From Candidula unifasciata (lineage: Eukaryota > Mollusca > Gastropoda > Stylommatophora > Geomitridae): 64,000 nucleotides of DNA. Location of the stretch: the NCBI GenBank assembly GCA_905116865.2, contig CAJHNH020004890.1:1832978-1896977 (forward strand). The letters are read 5' to 3'. Of this stretch, positions 22,401 to 33,305 are shown one piece after another. A model generated the notes under the pieces. The model saw nothing but the letters and a program-made list of their open reading frames with translations, was not told the DNA's origin and searched no databases. Within the stretch, counting starts at the first letter, position 1, and every line of letters begins with the position of its first letter. Both the position numbers and the translations under genes were made by a program.

Positions 22401-25400
22401 TGCCTATAAATAACAAAAAATACCTCCTAAAAAGGACGTAAGGATGAGAATACAAATATGAAGAAAGGACTTTAAGTCAATTATTTTTTTCTCAGATAAA
22501 GCGTGTAGATAACGAGGCAGGTCTCTCCTCTGGTTGGCTGACGTGATGTAGACCATATAACCTGTCGCATGCCTACTGGGCTACAGAAACACAGGCCTAG
22601 CACCATATACCCAGTGGGTGCATAGCATAAAAATGTCTCGTTAATGTTTTATATTGAGAGCTTGACTGTGGAACTGTTAGACTCTCGCCTGTTGATCCAA
22701 AGATCGTGAGTTCAAATTCGAACGGAGCAAATTTTTTTTTTCAAAAATGACCTTGACTGTCACGTCGATCAAGCCTTAAATAGGTACCAGGTAAATTCCT
22801 GGGAAGTGAAGGGGGCTGGTGTGATGTCGACCATACAGCACACTGAATTCCACCTTTCATATAGTTTAGGGCATTTCGAACTTCTGTTTTTAGAACTGCT
22901 GGTCCGTCGTTGTTTTCAAGAATATCCAAATGTTCTTCACGAGAATCGCCGTAAAGATCTTTTACATACTGTGACCATTCATCTAATATCGCATCTCTGG
23001 TCATTATGATGTTGCCTTCTGTGGCTTTTAGGCAACCCACTCATGAATCTGATCTGTCCTCTGTGAGTTCGTTAATTCTTTTGTGCATTATTAGCTATTT
23101 TGGGTGTTGTGTTTCAGTTTCCCTACAATACACACCCACCCCTTCCCCCAACCATGTTTCTTTTCCTTCTTCACATAGTTTTCTAATGTTTCTAAAAATC
23201 TCTTCACATTTTTATGTTTTTATTTTGGCGTCTTCTCTCTTCATTAGTTTTAGAATATCTTCAGTTATCCATTTTCTACATTGGGATAGAAGTTGCCGAG
23301 TCTGGACTGATTCAACTCTTCAGTACACTTTCTCAAAGCTCTGTTCTTTCAATACTTGATAATATTCCACTAAATCAGACAATAAATAAAATCTATTATA
23401 TTCTATATTAAAATTACCTCTAATATCCTAATTCTTTGGTGCACACAGATCTAATTTAAAGTTACTTGGTTTATGTTTGGTCTTCTTTAAATTTATTTGT
23501 ACTTGACCAATAACATTCTATAATCACGGTAGCAGTCTGCTCCTGGATCAGTTTTTGCAATTTTTAAAGCATTTTGAAAACTGTGATTGAAGAAGTTTTA
23601 AACGATCTAGTTCATGATCTTATTGTCCAGACTGTTTCATGTCCACAATCTACTCTAACGTTGCTGATACCAGGTGTGTTCGTCAATCTTTTCATGCCTC
23701 TTTGACCATTCTACCACCATGTCCTCTCTTTTGTTGACGGACTGACTCAAGTTTTACCCCACAGGACAACACACTGAGCGATTAACACCCGGTGACACAA
23801 AATGCCACCATTCGGATGAGTATCACCCGTGGAGAGGACCCAGAAACGCCGTTCAACGAATAGGTTGGAATATTAGAGCCCCCGGTAACTACCAGGATGG
23901 GGTATCCAAATAATGAAAAACTAGTCCCACATGGGGACGGACAGTACAATAAAGATATATCTCTTTAATTCGCGGTCCTAATCTATATTTACCAACTGTC
24001 TAAGCATCCTACTGGTTTTCAGTTTTATCATTAAAGTCGCGCATGATACTGTTCTGAGTTTTTGCACATTTCAATGGCATTCTCCAAGTCATTATAAAAT
24101 ACACCAATGCTTTCGTCACTGCTGAGCGCATATTTGAACAATGTTTGTATCAAAAGGTCAGTCATTGAATTTTGCAACTTATAATCTACCCGATGCCGCC
24201 CAGTAAGTATCCCTTGGTGGGTTTGTGTCCTTCCAAATTCAGAACAAAGACATCTACCCTATGACCCAGAATAAATAATCTTACATTAAACAAAAATACT
24301 ATTACTCCTGCCTCTTTCCATGTGGCCTCATAGATTCCGAGGAGACTCAGTCTTGTCCTTTTTTTTGCTTGATTTTGTCTAAGTTCAGACCTGTGCTCAT
24401 AGTTGTAACATTCCATGTCTCTATGTTTAAAACATTTGTTTTGCACACAGTTGCTTGATGACGACCTCTGCTCACCTGGTGCACATGACTCGCCCTACAA
24501 GGCCAGTCTATTCTTATGGAGCAACCATTTATGCTGTTTATCAAAAGATTTATGAGTTGTAAAATCGTGACCTTTTTTGCGTCTTCGAGAAGTCAGTTTG
24601 TCATTGCTTTCCTTCCTGGTGGATTATAACTAGTAGGGTGACTGTAGCCATTGTCATTATAATGTGACGCGCTGCCTACCTGCCGGGATCTCAAGACCAT
24701 GCCCAACAACTGTCGGCTGCTCGCAGGCCCAGTCAACAACCTCTAAATTTCATAGCGTTTAGACAACAGTCAACAATCTCTAAATATCATGGCGTTTAGA
24801 CAACATTCAACAATCTCTAAATATCATGGCGTTTAGACAACAGTCAACAACCTCTAAATTTCATAGCGTTTAGACAACAGTCAACAATCTCTAAATATCA
24901 TGGCGTTTAGACAACAGTCAACAATCTCTAAATATCATGGCGTTTAGACAACATTTAACAATCTCTAAATATAATGGCGTTTATTCAACAGTCAACAATC
25001 TCTAAATATCATGGCGTTTAGACAACAGTCAACAATCTCTAAATATCATGGCGTTTAGACAACAGTCAACAATCTCTAAATATCATGGCGTTTAGACAAC
25101 AGTCAACAATCTCTAAATATCATGGCGTTTAGACAACATTCAACAATCTCTAAATATCATGGCGTTTATTCAACAGTCAACAATCTCTAAATATCATGGC
25201 GTTTAGACAACAGTCAACAATCTCTAAATATCATGGCGTTTAGACAACAGTCAACAATCTCTAAATATCATGGCGTTTAGACAACAGTCAACAATCTCTA
25301 AATATCATGGCGTTTAGATAACAGTCAACCAATTAGCCAGGTGCTGCTTCCATAATAACGATATGCTGGAATGGATCTTCATAATTCTGTCTCTAACTCA

Positions 25401-26494
25401 AGTTGTACACTTTCTCAAAGCTCTGTTCTTTCAGCACTTGATAATATTCCACTAATATCAGTGTACACTTCTTGCCATGTCTTCGAATTTTTATTCCCTT
25501 GTGTTTAAAAAAAAAAAAAAGTGTGTCTGTTAATGTAGCCTCTCTCGCGCTCGAGCTCTCTTTCCCCTTTCTGTCACCTCTCTCTGATTTTCTTTAAAGA
25601 ACTCTAATTTTATTCCTAGTTCCCCCGCCCCCCCCCATCACTCGTTTTTGAATGCTTGTGTTAAGCCTTATGGAACGTTAGCCTTGTTTGATATTCTTAT
25701 TCTAATATTACTAATAATTATCACAAGTGTGTGCTGAATGGCAAATGCATGTAAAGTATTTGAAAGGTGCTCAAACCTGGCCTAAGTGCCCAATCGTAAT
25801 CATCAGCATCATCATCATCATAATCATCATCATTATTATCATCATCATTGCTCAAAAAATGCAAAAAAAAAAACTATATTTGTAATAATGTAAAATATAT
25901 GAACACACGCTTGAAATAAAGGCGTCTGTACATAATGACAGAAAAGCTCTGCTCCCCTGAAATAACCGGGAGAGAGGGACGACTTAGCTTTTCTGATTAG
26001 TGATAATGACGATCACAATATTAAATTATTACTGCACAATTAAACAAGGCTAGAGCACATTTTAAATATGCTTTTATATTTATTTGTCACACAGCACAAA
26101 ATAATAACGATGAGATGTTGACCACATCATACACCGAGTGCTGACTGGTCTATAAGATAAACGTCTAGTCCTCTATGCCCTATACGCCCAAAGGCGTGGA
26201 AAAGGGTCTTTTACTACTTCAGATTTATTATAACAATTATTATTAGGCAATTAAAGAAGGATTCAGCTTCTTGAAACCCTCCACGCCCGCTCCTAGGAAT
26301 ATTTGAGAATGCTGAGTCCACTCTGGCGGGGGGCCTGACTGTTTACAAAGATCACTTACCAGCATGAAATAGCGATCGACCCTCCCAATAAACTCTTTGT
26401 CCGATGTATCCATTCTCTCAATAGAGACCAGCTGATGATAATCGACAACTGTTAAAGCCAACAAAATCCATAAAAGTCGAAGTATAACAGTCAA
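18701..26494 (-). CDS. Rhodopsin-family (class A) GPCR, gene A, three coding exons
   Basis: A seven-helix receptor of the plasma membrane that would couple an extracellular ligand to G proteins. Spliced length is about 370 residues from the Met at 26494, or 343 from the internal Met at residue 28. TM1 lies around residues 44-68 (GTIGNLLSILV, with the class-A Asn), TM2 about 80-102 (LAIAD, with its Asp), and TM3 follows the conserved Cys116. ERF at 140-142 replaces DRY. TM4 to TM7 follow, the last with NSINFILY in place of NPxxY. The i3 loop is basic (RRRKMQKIAK). Overall it looks like FMRFamide/peptide-type or orphan receptors of invertebrates; ligand unknown. It lies next to no functional partner, and its nearest relative is gene B. 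The frame is intact across all exons. Confidence 0.88.
19843..19975 (+). mobile_element. SINE B fragment in gene A intron 2
   Basis: Matches the SINE B body: aaatcatgggaagtgaaggt, ggatcagatcacccatcaag, atatgcccgacacgccaatg. Confidence 0.65.
19995..20255 (-). pseudogene. Possible pogo/Tigger-type transposase scrap
   Basis: Minus-strand translation has LLLDDVPGHDRNL, resembling the LLLDNAPGHP motif of DDE_1 transposases, then an NTKYFSV tract where NTTSLIQ is usual. The rest does not match, so this is tentative. Confidence 0.25.
20540..21080 (-). pseudogene. LINE C-terminal fragment
   Basis: Minus-strand reading gives a thumb-like NVRSVLLYGAQLLRTETITN, then TLQTFINWCLRRIEVVKW. After a gap come LEPTGIRQ and KTWGELPAIAK. 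These fit the C-terminus of the LINE type whose proteins are often annotated as craniofacial-development-like. Stops and shifts are numerous. Confidence 0.6.
21154..21270. repeat. Two-copy 59-bp tandem duplication
   Basis: The block catttctctatccttgtc plus attactgccagaatatatg and cggc(c/t)caacatct occurs twice, at about 21154 and 21213. Confidence 0.85.
21275..21750 (-). pseudogene. LINE RNase H domain fragment
   Basis: The minus strand reads WTRIYTDGSAKEATTNGGAG (first Asp of RNase H), then after a shift near 21490 KAELSALLMAAQYMNN (Glu) and VFLTDLLSGIQVLES (second Asp). The last active-site Asp region is missing. It derives from an RNase-H-bearing LINE inserted in gene A intron 2. Confidence 0.7.
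21960..22147 (-). CDS. GPCR gene A, exon 2 (TM1-TM2)
   Basis: The acceptor ttttatttctatctccag precedes 22147. The donor is gtaagc after 21960, leaving AT of a split codon. Encodes IVSPVLIVFGTIGNLL through FLYTLDSPN, that is TM1, intracellular loop 1 (MSRRNMRSSN) and TM2. Confidence 0.92.
22262..22460. repeat. Dispersed repeat, copy 1
   Basis: Shares gataaacacccgatgacaca, aagtgccacca, gatgag, gtggagagg and agaaac with 23750-23960. An unclassified, perhaps SINE-like, intron repeat. Confidence 0.55.
22655..22845 (+). mobile_element. SINE B copy with head, inserted in a LINE
   Basis: The head has tgtggaactgttagactctc (A-box region) and gtgagttcaaattcgaac (B-box region). Then come a T-rich stretch, taggtaccaggtaaattcct, gggaagtgaaggg and gtgatgtcgaccata. 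It ends where LINE coding sequence begins at about 22846. Confidence 0.75.
22846..24550 (-). pseudogene. Decayed LINE: APE endonuclease to RT linker
   Basis: Read on the minus strand from 24550, it gives the endonuclease start IETWNVTTM, then RTRLSLLGIYEATWKEAGV, LSSDESIGVFYNDLENAIEM, then EHTWYQQR and NALKIAKTDPGADC. The usual SDH motif is degraded to RDY. The RT linker follows (WITEDILKLM-like, then RDAILDEWSQYVKDLYGDS and DGPAVLKTEVRNALNYMKGG). The reverse transcriptase core is absent, as a SINE B begins there. A dispersed repeat interrupts it at 23750-23960. It lies in gene A intron 1 in the same orientation as the gene. Gene B has no equivalent. Confidence 0.8.
23750..23960. repeat. Dispersed repeat, copy 2
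   Basis: Pairs with 22262-22460 and splits the endonuclease region of the surrounding LINE. Confidence 0.55.
24735..25326. repeat. 37-bp minisatellite, about 16 copies
   Basis: The unit is caacaatctctaaatatcat then ggcgtttagacaacagt. Variants include cctctaaatttcata, acattcaac and tttattcaac. It lies in gene A intron 1. Units are contiguous with no spacers. Confidence 0.97.
25330..26085. other. Intron 1 of gene A, shared with gene B
   Basis: No coding sequence. The part at about 25460-25620 aligns with 54010-54440 and shows an empty site where gene B has a SINE. The part at 25720-25800 aligns with 54550-54620. A short (ATC)n run lies at 25800-25850. Confidence 0.6.
26088..26215 (+). mobile_element. 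SINE B tail fragment
   Basis: Contains gagatgttgaccacatcata, gactggtctataagataaac, ccctatacgcccaaaggcgt and ggaaaagggtctttta, as in other SINE B tails. Confidence 0.7.
26360..26494 (-). CDS. GPCR gene A, exon 1 (N-terminus)
   Basis: The donor is ctg|gtaagtgatc after 26360, phase 0. It encodes 45 residues ending GRVDRYFML, which joins IVSPVL of exon 2. The start is ambiguous: the first Met gives a hydrophobic MTVILRLLWILLALTVV segment that could be a signal peptide, while Met28 (MDTSDKE) aligns with the start of gene B. Gene B has a stop codon between the two positions. Confidence 0.75.
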
Positions 26495-27944
26495 GACTTG
26501 TCTCCTCTATCTGTCCTAAATTATGAAGATAAATCATCATAAATCAAAGTTAAACAGGAAGGATGGGGCAGATTGGAGGACATTTCTAGAAGTAATTAAT
26601 AAAACAGTGCACATATAATAAAAAAAATGAGACTTATGTTTGTTCCGGCCAAGGCACGGAATTTAATACTACTAAGTTATGTAATAAAAAGAACAACTGC
26701 TCCAGAAACTTTATCAACGCACACTCAAAAACTGTTACTTGAAGTGGCACTGAAACTACATACTGAGAAAAGAGAAACATTGGTGAAATTCGAAAGCAGT
26801 TCGAAAGAAAAGAACGACAAATTTATCAGGAATAATAAAAAAAAAAAAAAAAAAATTATATAAAAAAAACACAACCAGTTAGTATTAGAGAAGTTGTGGT
26901 TATTTTCTTTTTTTCACCCTATCTCAGAAACTCTGAGATTTCGTGTGGGGGGCGGGGGTGGGTGGGTGGGGGTGGGGGTGGGGGGGAGTGTGGGTGGGGG
27001 TTGGGGGGGGGGTCATGGGAAAATCCAGTATTATGGGGTGTGTTGGTTAGTGTGAGTCGGTGTTTATTTCCGACTAACATCCCCACACTAGTGGACTTTT
27101 ACAGGAACTCCCCACAAAATGTCCTCGAGATGGGGTAAAATAAAAGAACAGAACAGAAATTATTATTAAATGAACACGAGGGAAATCTTAACCTTTAGTT
27201 ACACCGTTCCGACATGGGACACGAATTGTTAATATTACAGCCTGACCCCGGCTGGACTTGAGGTGGCTTCATAACCGTTGGGGGCCTTCATATCATCTTA
27301 CGGTTGAACGGGATTTGCGGGACTTAAGCTGAGGGGGGGGGGGGGGATTTTTACCCAAGTAATGACGCATCGCATTTTGCGTCACATGGAGGTTAATGGC
27401 TCAGTGGGCGGTCCTAGTGGCGTTTAGTTTCGCCCATTCATCTATACGTTTGTGTTGAGCAAATACAAGTATAAAAACACAAATTTTGTTATATCAACAA
27501 TACACACGCCTTACAAATACTGTCATTAGTAATATCTTTCACTGGTTATTTCCTGATTACATGAGGACGGTCTTAATTCACTGTGTAGGGAAGGCCATAA
27601 TTCCATGCTCTAAAATAGTTTGGGTATGTGATGCCAGCTGTCTGTTTGAAAGTACACCAGAAAGAAGGCTGTGACCAAAAATATGATTACCAACGCCACA
27701 CGCCGAAAACAGAGAAATTAGGCATCCTCATACCTAGGTAAATCTTATACCTTTAAATACTACGATGTTTAGACGTCAGTCAATCAGACCGACAATTACG
27801 CTATTGTGGATTGGATCTTCAAAACTATGTTTCTCTATCTAGCTGTACACTCTCTCAAGCCGCTGTTCTTCTACTTCTTTGTGATCTCCCCCCCGCCCCC
27901 CCACTCGTATCGATCATCAATTACACGCTGTACCCCTAATTGTT
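26495..27944. other. 5' flank of gene A
   Basis: The first 90 bp and the part at 26660-26850 align with 55080-55260 and 55560-55600, so they belong to the duplication. A G-rich block lies at 26942-27018. No coding frame is supported. Confidence 0.5.
26942..27018 (+). other. G-rich block with quadruplex potential
   Basis: Contains at least eight runs of three or more G within 77 bp, separated by one to three bases. It lies about 450-525 bp upstream of the gene A exon 1 start. A second G run lies near 27334-27347. Confidence 0.6.
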
Positions 27945-28345
27945 CAGAAAATTTCCTGGTAAGCACTTTAGACTAGTACGCTAATTTTGAAGCGTATTTT
28001 TATTAAAAAATAAATAAATTAGAAATTGAAAAAAAAAAAAAAAAAAAAAAAATCAAAGCCTCTGTGGAAATTCACAAACACGTCTACCGCATTGGGAGGT
28101 AATTGTACTAGCGACTACACGCGTCTTAGCTCACATGAGAATGAGTAGTCTTTTATTATTTTCACAATCCACAGTCAATACTTGCCACAAGATCCCGATC
28201 CCCGACATCGATTATAATATATTTAAATCCAAAACTAACTAATCCAAAACTGCTAGAACACAATCTTTCCACAGCAATTGCAGAATCCTGGCTTAACTAG
28301 TTACCCTGTGAGAATTCTCATCAGTGCTAAAACCTGTTTATTTCC
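27945..28345 (-). promoter_or_regulatory. Upstream block conserved between the GPCR paralogs, copy A
   Basis: Aligns with 56285-56665 at high identity. Shared exact stretches include ttattattttcacaatcc, acttgccacaagatcccgat and aaaacctgtttattt. It lies 1.5 kb upstream of exon 1 (1.3 kb in gene B). It may hold the promoter or a non-coding first exon, but the high identity could also just reflect shared ancestry. Confidence 0.4.
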
Positions 28346-28351
28346 CTTTGT

Positions 28352-28552
<201 letters not shown>

Positions 28553-28735
28553 GGGACTTCACTCATGTTTTCTCAACACTACAGAGTGTAATAAACAAAT
28601 TACTGTAAACATAATACTATCCTGTGCAACTATACATGATAAATCCAATCGTTAATTAATTGCCGTTCTTCATGTCCTAAACGTTTATGAAAAAGAAATC
28701 CACAATGGTCAACGTGTACTAATACATTCGACATG

Positions 28736-29286
28736 TCACGCTGTTTCTGAAATCGCAGCTTTCTCTAACTTGGAAAAAAAAAAAAAAAAACTAAGCAGAA
28801 ACTGCCCTTGTTTACCCATAAATTATCGGTGAGAACACTTAACCCCTTCAAAGCATTTGGTAAAACAGCAAGTTTTGAGTTCGTGTACGGAGCTCAGCTG
28901 ACTATTTTTAGAGGTACGATGTCCGTCTTTGACTGGAGGACACTTATTTTTATCAATTCAACACATCCCTGACTAAAGTTTTACAGAATAAGTTAGGCAT
29001 GATGTACTCACCCGCTGCCCTATCCCGGAGTTAAATTGTCGGTGTATAGCCTTCTAATATAAAGTTAGCTGCATTTCTACAAGAACTCGAAAGTCAACCC
29101 CAGCATTTCTTGACGGTTTCTCCTCAATTTTAGGTTTAGTAGTTTGCCACCGCTTTCTAAAAGATACGACGCTCAAACCGTTGTCGACATCTACGGAAGA
29201 CAAATTGCTACCAAATCGATCGTCTGCAAAATAACTTTTAGGACTAGGAAAAAAAAAAATTACCGAGTAGATTGTTCCACCTTGAT
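28736..29286. other. No gene; possible decayed SINE A
   Basis: The part at 29090-29235 vaguely follows the SINE A body (ttagtagtttgccaccgctt). Otherwise nothing recognised. Confidence 0.35.
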
Positions 29287-29465
29287 GTAACCGGACAGCC
29301 AAGAATTTAACTGGACTTGCGAAAAAACCCGGCAAGCCGGGAGATCAAGAGTTGTTAAAAGTCCACGTAGATCCAGAGAAGTTCTCTTTAGCTCTCGCCC
29401 TTCGACCTCGCATCCTCGCCGCGGAGATCGCGTTGTTGTATAATTGCTCGTGACTGTTAACACGA
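29287..29465 (+). repeat. Coding-like dispersed repeat, copy 1
   Basis: In one plus-strand frame it reads AKNLTGLAKK, then LKVHVDPEKFSLALALRPR. The copy at 31612-31782 reads TNLTALAKT, then IKVHVEPEKFSLAPAFRP in its own frame. Substitutions are partly conservative, suggesting descent from a protein-coding element. The family is not recognised. Confidence 0.55.
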
Positions 29466-30605
29466 TGTTGGTTTTCAGGCTGGTGAGTCAGAGGGGGGTG
29501 ACGTGGCTAATTCACGGTTTTGGTACTTCTCAATGGTTAGTTTGGTGCTAGACAGATATCCATCAGTAATTTAATTGAGTCAGACATAGGTAGCAGTGTG
29601 TATCCTCGCTCGGAGATAGTTTGATTGCAGGTCGCTATATGCGATTTATTTAACGGGTGGTATGTTTCGATTGTTTGCCATATAGTGATGCAGTATATTT
29701 CAGAACGTGGGCGTTCATTATCCTATTTCCGTGTTAGTGGAGCCAGTAGGACCGCGTCTGGTCAAACACGTGGATGGTTATTAATATATTGTTATTTGGG
29801 GACCACGTGATTTTAGTATTCAGTATAAAAAACAGATGTTGAATGTGATAATCATAATTCATTTGCTTGATTCAAGTTCGAATTTGTAACCTGTGCACGT
29901 GGTTCGTCTACATGTGTGCAGTCATATGTTTTTTTTTTTTTTATAGTTTTGAAACTCACATATTCATGGCCAGGGCTACGATGAAATATTACGTGGCCAC
30001 TGCATAGAAGAACCCTTGTCTTTTCTTTACTTTTCCTGTTTTTACTGTTCAGTCCAAGCCACCTGTTGTTTTACTCATCTACCTACTTCTTGTTTTGTCT
30101 TTCCCTTCTTCCCACTAGCAAAAAAAAAAAAAAAAAAAAAAAAAACCAAACAAACAAATGCGCCCAACGTGGGGTTCCTTTATCGCAGACTTTAAGTATG
30201 TGTTACATAATTTCATTTACGAAGGAGTTCTAGTCAGTCCGGTTTTGTTATTTTGATTCATATTTTAGTTTGGTTTAGAAATGTTCTAGGTGCAGCCTAT
30301 GTTGTTAGATGTTGGTGGTTAGACGTAACGTCTACGCAAGTTTTGTTTTCTAGTATCCTTCACTAGCAGTGGTCAGTGCCTTTAGTCGACGTAGCTTGCC
30401 GGTATCGTTCACTTAGGGGTGGTTTGTGCACATCTTTACTAGGAGTGGTTCGGTCTATTGTTCACCGAGTGGTTTGTTTAGTCTCAACCTAAACTTGGCG
30501 TCAGTTTATTTGTTACTCTGTCTGCGTATCACGTTTAACTTTAGGTCTTATCATATTAGCAAACCTTATGTACACCGACCGAGCCCAGTTATAGAATGAA
30601 ATGTT
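29466..30605. other. No gene; possible LTR-element leader
   Basis: No coding frame. A PBS-like gcgcccaacgtggggttcc at 30160-30178, after a poly-A run, recalls lysine-tRNA-type primer sites, but no matching LTR pair was found. The region 30340-30480 has loose repeats of tcactaggagtggtt. Confidence 0.35.
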
Positions 30606-30975
30606 TTAAGATTGCTGTGATGACCGATACGTCCATTTGTAGGCCTTCGGAATAGGTATGTCCGAAACGTCAATTTTTAGGCTTGCGGTCGAGATATGTC
30701 CGTAACGTCGATTTGTAAGCTCCCCCGAGCCAAGGTAGTGACCGAAACATCTATTTGTAGGCCTTTCTACCGGGGTAATGTCCGATGCCCATTGTAGGCT
30801 TCACCGAAGCTGATGTAATGAAAAATAAAGTCCTACGAAAGCCACGTGGTGGTGGCAATGGTAGAATATGTCTCTCGATAGACATGCGGTTGAGACAAGT
30901 GTGGAAACTGTCTGGTGTAAGCCCCGCGGCTGAGGTAACAAAGAGTGGAAATAACTTATCTGGGAAGAATTACTG
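30606..30975. repeat. Degenerate tandem repeat of about 40 bp
   Basis: At least eight units share tgtccgaaacgtcatttgta then ggcttcgccgaggta. Clear units start near 30616, 30658, 30696, 30738 and 30778. The later ones (to about 30940) are more diverged. Confidence 0.7.
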
Positions 30976-31554
30976 GACGGCTTAAAGGAACTGCAGCTTG
31001 TCAAGAATCCTGATGTTCGCTAATCATGATGTATTTATTATGTTTTTGCAGTTTTGCCTGCTCTATGTCAGTGATGATTTGCTAAATGTTTAAAGGCATT
31101 TTTCTACCGAGGAGCGGATTAGATGGAGATTTGTTATGATTCTATGGATGTGTTGGCGTCTCGGACATAAACGCACATGTTCACGTGTTCCGACGATTAT
31201 CGCCATCATTGTCGCAGGTGGGAGTTTGCAGTGATTTTTACTGATCTGGTGGTAGCTGAAACTTAAAGAAACGCAAATGTTTACTGTTTCATGATCATTG
31301 CCATCTTTGATGTAATTTCTCTTTTGGAACTTATATCTTCCTTATCTGGTTTCCTTGGGAAGAGTCAAGCTTTGCTCAAATGTCAATGACAGTTATTTTT
31401 ATTTTGTGTGTGTATGTTAATGAATGCTGCTGCAAGTAACTAGTGATTACATCTTGTCAGGAGAATGGCTTTGTTGCAGGTGGATATGGCCAGTAATTTG
31501 AAGGATGATGGACCAGGAGTTTAAGAGGGATTGGTAGACAATGATTGTTATTGA

Positions 31555-32022
31555 TTGTGTGGTTGTCGGGAGGCCAACAAATTTGGTGGAGAGCGAAAGG
31601 GGAGGGGGTGTAGCCGGATGGCCACGAATTTAACTGCACTTGCGAAAACACATCGTGAGCTACGATATCGGGAATTTATAAAAGTCCATGTAGAGCCTGA
31701 GAAGTTCTCTTTAGCTCCCGCCTTCCGACCTTGCCATCGTCGAGTTGGTGTGCAGTCGCTCGTGACTGTTAACTTCGTGCAGAATGGCATGCATCGCTTT
31801 GGACCTGTCACGGGGCAAAGAGCATTGTCTGGATCTTTATTCCTGGCAATGCTGGTGAGCTGGAAAATGAACAGGTGGACAGTCTGGCTGGCTCAGCACA
31901 ACTTAGTGGACTACTGCAGACCTTGTCAATGCCTTATTAGAGCACGTGTACAATTTGGAACAGCAAGTGGATTATCACAGTCTGGTGAGAGTCACGATGC
32001 GGGGAGTGATGAGGAGTTATAG
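31555..32022 (+). CDS. Unrecognised 155-residue open frame in a repeat
   Basis: No domain recognised. Its second Met region contains the NLTALAKT..KVHVEPEKFSLA stretch shared with 29287-29465. The C-terminal part is acidic (GESHDAGSDEEL). Because its ends match dispersed repeats, it is probably part of a mobile element, perhaps an N-terminal Gag-like region. It is not supported as a host gene. Confidence 0.3.
   Translation: MCGCREANKFGGERKGRGCSRMATNLTALAKTHRELRYREFIKVHVEPEKFSLAPAFRPCHRRVGVQSLVTVNFVQNGMHRFGPVTGQRALSGSLFLAMLVSWKMNRWTVWLAQHNLVDYCRPCQCLIRARVQFGTASGLSQSGESHDAGSDEEL
31612..31782 (+). repeat. Coding-like dispersed repeat, copy 2
   Basis: Matches 29287-29465 along about 170 bp, sharing cgaatttaact, cttgcgaaaa, gagaagttctctttagctc and gctcgtgactgttaac. 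Confidence 0.65.
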
Positions 32023-32175
32023 CCAATACTAGACGCTCAAATGAGAGGCAAGACGAACATATAATCAGACTGCAACCAACACCCTTGGTATTGGAAGTTT
32101 GCGCTGGCTGCTGAAGATGGTGACGGAGCGCTTATGGGACTGCCCCGAGTACTGTCATATCGGTTTATGAACCAG
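31950..32175 (+). repeat. Dispersed repeat shared with 58.78-59.02 kb
   Basis: Shared stretches include gattatcac(a)g, catataatcagactgc, ctgcgctggctgctgaaga and atgggac/atgcccgagta. Origin unknown; about 225 bp. Confidence 0.65.
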
Positions 32176-32384
32176 CTTAACTCAACTTACTAGGACATAA
32201 TTATTAACAGGCTGTACCGCCAAATGTTAACAACTTACACTGAATGGTTTCAGAGTTACAGGTCTTTAAAGTTGTACACGACTTTAGGGGAAACGACAAA
32301 TGGATATGCATTACTCCTCTTCATGAAGTCCCGTGGCAAGGTCAGAACGAGCGTAAAAACACAACTGTTTTTCTAGTGGTTGGA

Positions 32385-32725
32385 CAGTGATGACAATAAT
32401 GACAAGACATGACAAGACATCAGCAGGCATGACATTACTTTCCATGACAAGACGTGGTAAGACAAGACGACGAGACAAGAAAAAAATAATAAAGTCAAGA
32501 CATGGATAGACAAGACAAGCCATGATAAGATGTGACAATAAAAGACATGATGTGACATGAAATTACTAAACATAATGTCACAAGACAAAAAGTAACAAGA
32601 CATGACAAGACATGACATGAAATTACAAGACAATGCCTGACAAGACAAGACATGACAAGACCAGACCTGACAAGGTATAGCAAGACATGACATGGCAAGG
32701 ACATGACAGGACATGACAAAATACA
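32385..32725. repeat. (TGACAAGACA)n degenerate decamer array
   Basis: Units such as tgacaagacatgacaagaca recur irregularly over 340 bp. The minus-strand Met/Ser/Cys-rich frames are artefacts of the repeat. Confidence 0.9.
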
Positions 32726-32859
32726 AGTATTTCTTACAGATGCAAGAGCGGTGCTTCAGGCACTCTAGTCTGGAAAACTACTTGGTATACGAACACAACT
32801 CCCTAAACTAGGCAGTCGGTGTAAGGTAACTATACTAATGGATACCATCTCACTGTGAA

Positions 32860-33305
32860 GTTTCCGTAAAGGAAAGAGTTGATAAACTAGCTAAGAAAGG
32901 TGCAAATGAATAACAACCTGGCGAACCAGTCTTTTATCAGCAAAATAAGAGAATTTTTAAATCAATCAGAAAGCCACCAAAACCGACACAAAACGATTAC
33001 CATTTTATGGACAGACCAGAGCAAGTTATTATTCTACGCTTTAGAACAGGACACAATCGACTTCTCAACCACATTTACACAACATTTAAAGTCGGCGAAT
33101 CAGCCATGTGCAAATGTAGATTGGCACCTGAGACAACAGATCATGTTCCCCAAGACTGTTCCAAATACAACATATCAAGGCAAAACTTTTGGCCAAGAGA
33201 AACATCGGTGCAAGTCAAACTTTACGGGCTGCTGAGTGAATTACAAAAGACAGTGAATTTCATACTAGAGATAACACTGCAGATACAGATAATTTATTTT
33301 AAGCG
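32860..33305 (+). pseudogene. LINE 3' fragment: RNase H end plus C-terminal zinc-binding tail
   Basis: Reads ERVDKLAKKGA (end of RNase H), a stop, then RFRTGHNRLLNHIYT, CKCRLAPETTDHVPQDC and a short tail. The last segment is the Cys-Cys-His-Cys knuckle that closes RNase-H-bearing LINE ORF2s. A sister fragment lies at 55262-55490. Confidence 0.75.

Noticed and set aside
24735..25326. CRISPR-like array
   Set aside because: Repeats are contiguous 37-bp units without unique spacers, in a eukaryotic intron; it is a minisatellite.
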